Below are positions 11,901 through 23,900 of a DNA stretch of 64,000 nt, in pieces. The position numbers were made by a program, and so were the translations under genes. Location of the stretch: NCBI GenBank assembly GCA_012845835.1, contig JABAKD010000013.1, forward strand, positions 2,098,415 to 2,162,414, read 5' to 3'. The first letter of the stretch is position 1. The number at the start of each line of letters is the position of its first letter. The notes below the pieces were generated by a model. That model was not told the origin of the DNA. It ran no database searches and was given only the letters and a program-made list of their open reading frames with translations. The DNA comes from Undaria pinnatifida (taxonomy: Eukaryota > Sar > Phaeophyceae > Laminariales > Alariaceae).

Positions 11901-14900
11901 GCGATTTTTTGGTTTCTCTGTTTCATAGTCTGTTACCACATAATTTGTACCAGGTACCTCTCTAGGATGAAGAACCTGCACGGATACTGGCTAAACTGAT
12001 GTCGTTGGGTATGCAGAATGTAGAACGGTTTAATATGAAGTCAACGCGCACACTAGCACACTATCAAGATGTTCTTGATGGCGTTTCTATTGCGGGCAGT
12101 GATCCGAAGCAACCCCTCAGTTACTTGACTAGGCGTCGACGTCTGATGTTGCACCTTTTGCATAGTGTCACGCTGGTACCAGGTACTATGCTGTGTTATG
12201 TTTTCTTCTCCGGCGAAGGGTATGCAATGGCGCGTAGCTCCTTTGGGGCCTTAAAACCTCTCCACACTAGTTCCAAGTATGTTGACCCCAAAACACGGGT
12301 TTCCAGTTATGGAGGGGTTAAGCTCGCCGCACTTCCACGGATTTGTCGTGTCAATTGACATAGGTTGCCGAAACAACGGTGCCTCGGTGGCAGCGGTGGC
12401 GCAAGCGAGCTTCCACGACCTCTTGCGGCCGTGACTTAGGTTCCCTGTTTATTTGGCGCGCGATCGAGATTGTTGTGTAGCGCTTGCGCGTAAGCCTTGG
12501 TGTTGGTGCTCTTCAACTTTTTCTCAACATTTTTTGTCAACACTTTTTGTTAACACTTTTTCTTATGCTTGTGTTCGACTTGTTGCTCGTACTCGTGATT
12601 GTGTGTTGGTGTACTGTGTCTGTCGTTGACGCTCATGTTTGGCTGCGTCGTTTCATGCTCGTAGCATTTGTGCTCCTTTGGCGTTTCGTTTCCCGTTAGC
12701 TAATGCTTGTGATTCTTCTGCCGACTATGCCTACTCTTGGGGGTATGTTGTCCCGCTCACCCCACTCCCACCCATTCCCCTCCACCCCCCCCCCCGTCTT
12801 CACCGCACCCCCCCACCCAACCTTGCAACCAGGCTCTGGCCGCAGAAGAATGCCGCAAAGCCGCCGGCCTCTTCTCGCGAGAAGTCTCCGAGGCGGAGCT
12901 ACTTAGGGTGGTCAAGAGCCTGGAAAAAACAAACCTTGTCCCTACCAGTGGGGACGTAGCTGTTGCTGCCTCTTCGCCTGCTTGGCTGGTCTCGAGGTTG
13001 ATCGGGGGTGGTGATGTGGAAGGAGGCGATGGGGGTGCTGCAGGGGTGTCCCCTTACGCGTTGGCGGCGGCGCTGGTGTACTTCTTGCACCGCCTGCCGG
13101 AGCCGCTGCTGACGTACAGGAAGAGGGAGGCGTTTTTGGCTTGCGAGGTTGGTTTGGTTTGGTTTGGTTTAGTTATTTCGTCCTCTGCGGTTTTCTGGAC
13201 AAGTCGTGGTCACAGGTGGTGTTCTTTCCCCCCCCCCCCCCCCCCCGGTGCTGATCCGGTTAGGTGTGGTTTTGTTTTGTTTAGTTTGGTTTGTTGGTGG
13301 TTCGGTTTGGGTTGGCTTGGCCAGGTGGATTGCGGGTTGGCTTGGCTTGGTGTGATTTTGATTGTTGCTTGGTTTCTTTTGTTTTGTTTGTTTTGGCTTG
13401 TTTGTTGTTTCTTATATACTTATCTGTTGCACTTGCTTTCCACCTCAACTCGTCGGACGTTTTACCCTCAGCTATGATCATCTGGACAAGCCGGGTTCAC
13501 ATGTGTCTCCCTCGCCCCCTTATGTACTGGTTTGGTCAAGTTTTGGTTCTGGTTTGGGTTGAGTGGTTTGTTTTGCTTTATTCATTTACTATTTTATTTG
13601 TTTTGTATTGTTTTGTTTTGTTGATTTATTCGTTTTTTTGTGTGTTTGTGTGTTTGTGCTTTTTTTGGCGTTGATCGGTTGATAAAGCTGCTAGTTGTTT
13701 GTTTGATTGGATGGCTGTATGTCTGGTTTGTTTGGCTTGATTATTTCCGTGGATGTGATTTGTTCCGTGGATGCGAATGCCCTCCCCCGCCCCTCGCCTT
13801 TTTCGTACCTTCCCACTCCATACACCCTCACCAAACCCTTCCATGTATAATCTCCCTCAATTGCTCCTATCCCGCTGCGAAAATGTCACCCACCGTTGCA
13901 AACCCTCAGACCATCCCGGACCTAGACGCGCGCGTACGCAACATGAGGCTCCTCGTGGAAGACTTGCCGTGGGCGCACCAGCCCCTCCTTCTCGCCATCG
14001 CCGACCTCTTCGCCTCCATTTCAAACCCACAGCCGCCGCCACCACCACAATCACCGCTAGCCCTGCCACCGCCTTCTTTAACGGGAAACCCCACAGAAGG
14101 CGTACCTACCACCGCTACCTCTACCACTGCCGCTACTGCTGCTACTGCTGCTGCTGCCGCGGGGGCTGTGACAGTTGACGAGACGGAACGGCTAGGTCTG
14201 CTGGATGGAGGATCGCCCGCAGTTTTCATTCGGGAAGCCGCGGAAGCGTTAGCGCCAGCGTTGCTTCCACCCCCGCCCCCATCACCCTCGGTGTTAGTCA
14301 GTGATGGCGGAAGTGGAGGCGGGGGTGGGGGCGGGAGTGGGAATTGGAGTGGGGGTGGGGGTGTGGGTGGGGATGGGGTCGCAGGGATTGTTTTCCCGGG
14401 CGAGGTGGCGGAGCGACCCGGGTGGGAGGAGGAGCTCGCGACGGTGTCCGTGGTGGAGCTGATCTTGTCGGAGCAGGCGCGCGTGCTGGAGGGAATGAGG
14501 GCTGAGCGCCGCCGCAGGTGAGGGGGCGGGGCGGGGGGGAGGTGGTACGTAGGGATCGATGGGTGGTGGTGGCGGTGGGGGTTGGGGCGTGGCTTGGGAG
14601 GGAGGGAGGGAGGGAGGGAGGGAGGGTGAGGGCCTGGGAATCGAAGAAGGTGGGAAGTGGAGAGTTAGTGGTGGTGGTGGGGTGGGTCTCGTGGAGGTGA
14701 ACACGGGAGAGGGTGGATGTGATGGGTGGGGTTGTGCGATTGTTCGGCTTTGTGCGCGGGGATGAGTACAGTACGGTTTGTTATCACCGGGGTGGTCTGT
14801 AGATATGGGGGAAGGGTGGGGGTATGCTCACGACTTATGCGTTATCCGGCGTGAGGGAGATGATGCGCCATGATCATACTGTTAGCTGTTGCTGGGCACC

Positions 14901-17900
14901 AACTGCCTCAGTTGTGGCAGACGATTTACCCCCTCGAGGACTAGGCAGACTGCTAGGAAAACACGCCAACTAACACTCTCATACCTTACCTATAGAGGAT
15001 GCTTGATCGGTTTTCGACATCCGAATCAAATCGGGAGCTCCTCCCCCGACTCACACTCCTGGCGCTTGCCCCCCCCCCCTCCCCCCCCCCCCGCAACCGT
15101 TCTGCCCCCCCCCCCGCCGACTTATCCCTCGGCCTGCGGTTTTGTCTGTGTGTGACGCTTTTACCCATCCCTATGTCCACGGGTTCCGTGTTAAACGGTT
15201 CTGTGCTGTTAGAGAGGGTCGGTTGGAGCGCAAGGTGAAGCGGCTCGGGCAGGTTCAGAGAATGCTCAAGGCCACGGTTTACCTGGAGAGATACACGCAC
15301 TTGGCCATCGTCATCTCCATTTGGCGCAGGTAGGCTCAACTTCGGGGTGTCGTTGGTATACTTTGGTTTGTGTGCAGGCTGGCACTGGATTGGCCTGGGC
15401 TGAAGTTTGGTTTGGTTTGGTTTGGTTTGGGCTCGTGCATGAGTTGGGTTGGCCTTGCGTTGTGTTTGGGTTGGTTTAGGCTGGTGCCTGGGTTGGGTAT
15501 ATGTGGGCTTGGGTTGACTTGGTTTCGGTCGAGTTGGGCCTGGGGTTCGGTTGGATTGAGCTTTGCTTGGCTCGGCTTGGCTTGGCTTGGCTTGGCTTTG
15601 CCCGTGTTTGGCTTGGCTTGGCTTGGCTTGGCTTAGCTTGGCTTGGCTTGGCTTGGCTTGGCTTGGCTTGGTTTGGCTTGGCTTGCCTGGGCTTGTCTGG
15701 GCTGAGCTGGCTTGAGCTTGGCTTGGCATGATTTGGGTTTGGCTCGGTTGATGCTTGGGTTGGCATGGCTTTGGTTTATGGGCAAGCTCAGCTAGTGTGA
15801 TGTGGACCATGTGGGGGCTGTTTAAGCAACGCGTTTTGCTCACTGGTGTGATGTTGCTTTTGTTAAGTCTTTTGTTAACTTTCCTGTAGTGGTCTTGAGT
15901 ACCAGTAGGGTTTCAGGGGGTTATCATCCGGCGTCGGTGAGTTTTAGACAAAATGACGAATACCGTTCCCCACGAAAACCAACCTCCGCCAATTGTCATC
16001 ACCCACCCCACCCACCCCTCCCCACATGCGGCACACCAATCCCCCTCCTCCATGGTCATAACGCCTCGTCAGGTTGGAAAACGCCGAAGCGGAGATCATA
16101 CAAGAAACAGAGATGGAAGGAGAGGAAGCCGTCGGCCGTCGCCCTTCCCCCGTCACCCGCAGCAGCCCCAAAACCGTCGCTGGAACTAACACTGTTGCCG
16201 GTTTCGCGAACACAAGGCCCCATTCCAACCCCTCTATCGGTGCCGACGGCGTTGCATCTAAGCGCTCTGACCTCGGCGAGATAGCAGCCGGTCGCCGTCC
16301 GGGTGGTGCGTCTCGGGCCTCGGCGGGAGCAACGACAGACGAGGACAGAGACGCGAGGGAGCTCGAGAGCATGCTCATGGGGCTGGAGATCGACCGAGAA
16401 GAGCCCTCTTGGGCGGCGGGCCGGGACCATTCCGGGAACACTCCTGTGGTTGACCTTACTGGCGAGGAGCTTGGAGACGCCGCGGTGGTTGGCCGCGGGC
16501 CCGGTGAGGAGGGGGCGTCAAAGCAGCAGTCTCCGTCACCGCCAGCGCTAGGGGGCTCCGTGGTTAGTCCTGCGGGTTTGGGGGGACACGCGGTGGCGGG
16601 GGAGGGGGTGCTGGGGGACACAATACGCGGAGCGTCGGGCAGCGCGAGTGGGGTCGAAGAGTCGTTCACTATCCAGGACTGGGACTTTGGGGGTGCCCCG
16701 GGTGAGCCGTCAAGCAGCAGGCGGGGAGATTCGGGGCTGGCAGATGGAGTTTTGGCGGGTGGCGACGGGTTGGGGGGTAGGGAGACGACCGCCGCTCACC
16801 AGGACGACCGCTCTCCTGCGCCTTTCACCATCTCGGACGTGGAGGGCGAGGCTGAGGACGGGGAAAGGGCGCTTCGATCGAAAAACCCTGCCGCGGCTGC
16901 CGCCGCCGCTAGCGCGGACGCTGACCTAACGCGCGATCTTCTAGGCTCGATCGCGGAGACTCTGACCCCCTCGGCTTCGGCCGAGGCAAGAGACGGAGCC
17001 CCCGACTCACCCCCTCTCCTCCTCGTGACGAAATCAGAACTGTCGCTAGTCAATCTCATGGCCGAGGCTGGGGAGGAATCTGGAGAGCTCCTTGGGGCGG
17101 GCTCCCGGGCTCCCGAGGATGAGTCCCCGCGGTTGGGGGCGGTGGTGGTGGCTGGGCGGGAAGCGTTAGCTCCGGTGTTTGGGGCGGAGGGGGAAGGAGC
17201 AGGGGCGGGGAGGCGGCAGGGGCGGCGGCCCGCCCCTTTCGAGCGAAGCTCCAGCGCGTTTGATGATGCGCTTTTCGGGGAGGGGAGTGAAGCGCACACC
17301 GGTGTGAGTGCTGACGACGGCTTGGCCGCGAGATTTGAAGGGGGTGTTTCATCGCCCAGTCGTGGCGGCGGCGGCGGCGGTGTAAAGGAGGCGGTGGTGG
17401 AAGCGGGGCGTGGGGTAAAGGCATTAAGTGCTAGAGGGAAGGTTCAGATGAGTGGGGTAGGCAGGAAGGTGGGGAGGGGCGGGGGTGCGTCTGATGGTGC
17501 TGTTGGGCATTCTCACGCGGCCGCGGCTCCGGTGTTTTCGCTGGGCCACGAGCGGTGGGTGACGTGCGGGTTTGCGTCATCCCTGACGGTTAGTAGGGCA
17601 GGACACGAGGACGCGGTGGGAAGGGCTCTTCGCGACGCTTCGAGCGTTCTGGCGCTGGACAGCATGAACTATTTCTTGTCGAGGTGAGAGAAAAGGGTGT
17701 TGTAATGTCGGGTGCAGCGTAGTGGTGTGGCTCGTAGGTGGGAGGCAGGGCCGCGTATGATAACGTAGTATTGGGTTGGCGTTGGTTGGCCTGGCCTTGG
17801 GGTTGCGTTGTTGAATGGTCTAGTCTTGGGGTACCGTAGGGTACATCGTCCATTTTTTTTGTCGGTGTGATGAAAAAAATATTTTGTCGGATGGGGCCTC

Positions 17901-20900
17901 GTGTTGTGGGCAAGCGTACGGTTGCCTAGTCTTGGAATTGCAGAGGTTAGCCTAGTGTTGGGATAATGTAGGTTAGTCTGGTGTTGGGTTGGCGTAGGAC
18001 AGCATATTGTTGGGGTAGCATATATGTAGCCTCGTCTAGCCCAGCCCATCAAACCCTATCCCATCCCATCCCAGGCTAGCCCTAGTCCATGTCGACGACC
18101 CTCCCGACCTTCGTACACAAGACGCTCCTCGTCAGCAGTGGAATGCCCCCCTCCTCTACTTCCCCCGACAACTGCTCGGGGCGCGCGGCTTTCCGGCCCC
18201 CCTCCTCTCCCCAACAGATTGAATGTCTCACCGCTGCTCGCGCGCGACGCTGTGTCTCCCGCCCCCCCCATATCCTCGAAATTTTATGTATATATACACG
18301 AGGGGGCTTCGCCGCGGCGGGCTGACGCCCGACTGTGGCTCCGCGCATGCCCGTAGTGGCAGAGGATGTAGGGCGTACTCAAATCCAAGCCGTGGTTGCG
18401 ATAGGGTACAGCCAAGAGTTGTAAATAACCTATGTAATATTTTTGAGCGAAGAGAAAGAAGACGCTGAAAGTTAAAAATATCGCCATCTGGAACAATGTG
18501 TAGCACACAAAACAAAAGCAATAGCGCAGCAGCTGGTTGCCTACTCGGAAGCAAACACAGTGAAGGAAAGCCGATCCAAATGCTTCGAAAACCATCGCTA
18601 TTTTTCGCTGTCATGTAGTTCGTTTACCGTTTATCCCTCTTGGACCGACATGAAAGTGGTAACACTCCTTACAGCAACAGCAGCAGCATCACTACCACAA
18701 GTACTCACATGGTACGACATAACACGCTCGTTCATGCGTCATTTACTCCTTACATGATGGTACGAGTCAAACATATAATCCAGTATCAACAGCAGTATAT
18801 GTACAACACCATTATTAATAGGAGCAGCGGTAAGTCGACCACATGCGGCAGACAGCAGTATCATATCATATCATATAAAGAATAAAATAAACTGCAGCTG
18901 TGAGATCGAAGATTTCGTCGAAACTCATCTTTGCAAGCTGTGTGTGATCGTATACTCGCGACAACGTCAATATGACTGTCTTTTATTGGCCCGAGATGCA
19001 ATAAACATGTGACACAACTCTCAAGTAGAAGGGAAAAAGTGGTCAAAATCGGGTATAGCCAATGCCTTTGTGGCCGGAATCGGATACCTTTCTAGTTCAG
19101 TGACCGCAACGACCCCAGGAGGTCAGCTGATTGGCCAACGCCGGCCACCACCCGATGATGTCCACGCTTCTGCCGGGTAGAACCAGTTTTGGCTCGTACT
19201 CGAGCACCAAAAGGTACCTAATCCTTGTACCCCCCTACCCTAAAATGGCCGGGCTGTTCGACCACCACGGCAACGGCCCACCACGCATCATCCGAGTTCC
19301 ATCCGAGTTCATGCCTCTGTTACCGACGAAGATGGACAACAACCATCTGCTTCATGTTCATATGCCCATGCATTGTTCTTGTGCCATGACGAGAGACGAA
19401 GAATAGTAGAATTGCGAATACAAGTTAGTTAAATTGACGCACGGCGTGTATGAAGATGCGTGGGAGTGTGGCGAGCTAAAGCTTGAATTTTTCCCCATCC
19501 ACCGTAGGATACGTAAATAAGTAGTCTAGACTATGGTAAAGTAAAAAAAAATGGTCCACTATGCGCTGCGCGAACGGCAGAGAGCATGCACATCCATCAG
19601 TTAGTTGTTTGTTGTTGCTGGACAGCAGCTGCAGCAGTAGCCATGGATACGTACGTGCCAGATGCGAATGGCGTCCTGGGGTCACTGAATTGGAAAGTAC
19701 CCGATTTCGGCCACAAGGGTACGGGGTATACCCGAATTTGGCCACTTGTAAAAAAAAAAAGAAACAAAGTGTCTACGGTGATAATCGAACCAAGGACTTT
19801 GGAATTGCAATTGCATACTGCAGTATGCACCTAGGTGACAATGCTGTGCTGCGCTGTGGTTTGTGCTCGTAGAAAACTACGGTTCTACTGCTGCTGTGTT
19901 GCTGGTTGTGTTTGATGCTGTAACCAACAACAACGACAGCAGTGGTATCAGCGGTGTTGGAGAACCCGAAATCGCGAATAACGGCGGATCAACACTATTC
20001 ACGAAAAAAAAACGGTGGGCATAATCCCACCCAACGAAAGGACACCGCCTGACGCGGCCCGAACGACGTAGCTCGGACCTGAGATGCCGTACTGCTGGTA
20101 AATAGACCTGGCACCCACCAGCATTGTACGAGGAAACTCCTGCTGTGTACGCACAGCAGTGCCGTAGTACTTGAGCACACGAACACGTGGCTCTGGCCTG
20201 CGCTTTATATAACACTCGTAGGTAGATAGTATGTTACGTAGTATTGCCAATGGGAGAAAATAAATGTGTCAATGCTTCGTCAGCTATGAATTCAATCGCA
20301 TGAAACATTTGACACTATGAATTTGATCGCAAGAAACATTTCATACTTTTTTTTTCAAGGACGTCAGCCGTGAGTCCGACGAATTTCAGGTCAATACTCA
20401 TCTTTGCAAGCTGCGTTGTTGGTACTTGTCATATACTATATGGGTGAAACATTTGACACTCTGCGTTTTGACGCTGCGTGATACATTGCTCGCTCCGCCT
20501 GCCTGTCGGATATGTCTACCCGCTGCCGAAAAAGGTATCCGAAAACGGCCGCAAGATCCGTGCGATCTTGCGCGCGCCGCCACGTCGTTGCTCGGGGGGG
20601 CGGAGACTCGTTCCCATTTCCGATGCATGCTGGGGACATCACGCACGTCATCGCCGACTTGCTCTGCCTCTCCCCCCCAGCGGTGGCGGTGGGGGCAGCT
20701 GGCGCGGAGGGACACGGGGGTGGAGGTCGGGGTAGGGGGGGTGGGGGGGTGGCTGATGGTGTGGGCAGGGAAGGACGGGCGCGGCAGGGGGACGAGTCGG
20801 GGGACGCTTGTGCACTGAGACTTGCTGCACTTCCGGGTTGGCGCTTGCTGGACTCCCCCAATGCGTTTCAGGAGGCGTTTGTATGTGGGATGTTGGTCAT

Positions 20901-23900
20901 GGATGCTGCGCAGACGGCGGGGCACCGGGGACATCGCGGCTTAAGGGTAAGTGCGGTGGGGGCGGCGGCTTTCTTTAGCTGCGCAGGGTTGGGAGTGGGG
21001 TGTCGGGGGGGGGGCAGGCGTAATCATGTGTTGGTTGCCTTAGTCATTTGGCCATGGACCGCGCATCCCTTTCGAGACGGAGCGGGTTGTGTGGGGACCA
21101 GGGGGTGGGGTGTGAGTGGGGCTTGAGGTTGAGATGTGGGTGGAATGGGGGGGTGGGACGTTAGGGATGAGGATTGGGGGTTGGGGGGGGGTGGAAGTGA
21201 GGGCTAGCTGGAGAGGGGGTTACCGCGTCTCCGGCTTTTTGGGGTTAGGGGTTGTGGTGGGTGTCGGAGGTGGGTGAAGTGATGGCGGCGGTGGCGACGG
21301 CGGTGGCTTCGGTAATGGGGGCGATGGCGGTTGTGGTGGTGCTACAGTAGTTGTTGCGAGGTGTTGTCCAGCTTAGTGTATGTGGGGCGGAAGGGATCCC
21401 GCAGGATGTGGTCAACGTTGTTTGTTTGTTATCGGACCTCGCGCGAAGACTGACTGACGCTCAGGGTGCAGCATCTACCGGCCACGACTTTCCCCCACCT
21501 CCGTAGACTAACTGGCGCTCAGGGTGAAACGAATGCGGGCCACGATATTTCCCGATCTCCGTCCCTCTTCGCCCCCCCCCCCCACCCCCCGCTCCGCCTC
21601 ATGACCAAAACCAACACCAACTCCAACACGGAACCTAAACTGACAGTACCAAGAGAGCCTCCTGGAAGCGCGGCGAGTTATTCGAGCCTGCATCCTCCAC
21701 GAGCCCAGCAGCATCGACGGCTTCTGGATCGCGGCGTCTGTAGAAGGAGGGGTTTCTCCAGACCCAGAAGATGTACAACCACCATCGCGATCACCCCGTC
21801 CCCTCTCTGCTAAACCCGGCAACCGAAGTTCCCCAGATGGGGTGGAGAGTCAGCAGGGGGCGATGACGGAGGAAGTGGAGCTTTGGGGCGGTGATAGTGA
21901 GGGCCGCGCCCGAAGGTCTTCGTCGAGATCGAAAGCGTTTTCGGATGAGCTTGAGGGGGCGCTGGGGTTGAGCGCGCTGGAGCTCCGGGAGGAAGACCTC
22001 GTGGTTCTTGGGGAGAGGTGAGCTTGATACAGTACAGCACCCGACCGTATCAAGAAACATGGGTACTCACACAGGTTGACATTTTTAGGAGAGAGAGTGT
22101 ATTCTACCCTTACTTGTAATGGGTCCTGGATTTGGTATTTTCCTGTAAATCTCAGCCTTTCTTTTTTTTCCTGTTTGTGTTGGGAGTTCTGCACTGCTGT
22201 ACCGGTACGTCGTAGTAGCATTAGGCTTCCAGAGATTCTTTTCGATTTTTTTCAAGTTGTGATGTTTTCGATTATATCAAAATACGCTCATATTGTTGCA
22301 TACCTGCAGTAGTACGAGATACGTACATAGATTAAGCTATGGACAGCCAGCAGTACATCTCTCAGAAAGAACGAGTGAGCTACGCGACCGCGGAAGACTG
22401 GGCGGTATATTTTCCGCGCGTGGTGAGGCGAGGAGAGGTGATTCTGAATTGCGTTTGGCAGCGGTGGAGATGCGCATGTATGAGAAGGTTGATGAAACCA
22501 AAAACAGGTGCTGTTGTCTCGACGATCTCCGCCCAGAGTGCTGCTATACTTGCACCCTCTGACCCCCCCCCCGCCCCCCCACCGTCTAAGCTCGTAATAC
22601 GGCGGCCGTGCATGATAATGAGTACACCTCTCTGTCCCGTCCCCTCCCCTCCTCTCCCTTGTGCCGATACCTGCCACAATCAATGCGTGGCGATTATGTC
22701 TATTGGCCCCGCCTCCCCGGGCAACGTTAGTGGCGGCGCGAGCAAAAGTTCCACCGACAATTGCCTCGCGGTTGGCGCCCGTTGCGGGTCGGGCGGCGGC
22801 GGCGGCGTCGGCGAGGCCGTGAGCAGCGACTGGCTGATGGCCGGGGAGACCGCGCGTGCGGGCATGATCAGCAGCGTTACCGCTGAGAACAGCGGCCGGC
22901 CGGGACCGTTAGTGGTGGACGACGGGGTGTTCCAGGCTAGGCTACTCTGCCCCTCGAAGGTATGTGCAAGCGGCAGCCTAGCGTGCTATATGCTGGCTGC
23001 TGCCTGTGTGTTTTGTTTTAGGTTGGAAGATATGCGCAAGCGGTAGTCTGGTTGTTGCATGCTGTATTGGCTACCTGCTTGTTTTGTTTTTGGTGGGTTG
23101 GTTAATTTAGTTGGTTGGTTGGTTGGTTGGTTGGCTGAACACTCCTCCTTCTCGTCCATCTCCACCAATCGCTCTTGCGCTAAGCCCTCGTGTACTTGCC
23201 CCCTTACGACCTCAGCAGCATCTCCTTTCCCAACCTGTGTATGTCGCCCACTCCATGCCCGCTTACCCCTGGCGCTGCCTCGAACTTCCAGATTATTCGC
23301 AGCGCGTACGCCCGCGATCTGGCGGGCCACCTCCCAGGCACGCTGGCCTCGAGTGACTGGGTCTGCCTGTTCTCCGACGCACGACACGGTGCTTCCTTGA
23401 AGACGCTCCTGGCAAGGTGTGCAGGGTGGGAGCCTACCCTCGTCGTCATCGAGGCTTCAGTGGCTTCCGCTGAAGGTGACGGCGGTGGCGGTGGCGGTGG
23501 CGGTGATGTTGGCGGTGGCGACACCAGTGGTAACGGTGGCAGCAGCGGTGAGCTCGACGGGGCTGTTGGTTCTTGTGAGGATGTTTCCGCTACCTCCACC
23601 TCGGCTGCCGCCGTCGCCTCTGCCGATGCCTCTGCCGGCGTTGACGCGGCCGTGGAACAGCGGGCTCACATACGTGGTGTTTCTGGAAAGGTCGGTAAAG
23701 GGGAAAGGGTCGTGTTCGGCGGCTTCGCATCGGGGGCTCAGTGGAAGAACATGGGCCGAAGCTTCCACGGCGACGGGCAGAGCTTTCTTTTCTCCTTCCA
23801 CAAAGAGGGGTCGAGAGGATCGGACAGCAACATCGGCGACGACAGTAGTGTCGACGGCGAGGGTAAGGCGGAACTGGCTAGAGGTGGAGGTGGGAACGGG

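Noticed and set aside
14986-15843. 285-codon frame on the minus strand (Gln/Pro/Ser/Lys repeat)
   Set aside because: It is generated by the CTTGG pentamer repeat of an intron of the + strand gene, and is antisense to a confirmed exon.
16796-17299. Antisense frames over the large acidic exon
   Set aside because: GC-rich coding sequence commonly leaves antisense frames open. The + frame connects to domain-bearing exons at both ends.
20398-20934. 178-codon frame on the minus strand
   Set aside because: It is antisense to the ELMO exon, which has clear motifs and splice sites.
22345-22730. Continuous + frame bridging exons 12 and 13
   Set aside because: Its phase does not fit the preceding exon. 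It crosses C runs and a Cys/Met-rich stretch that looks like intron.
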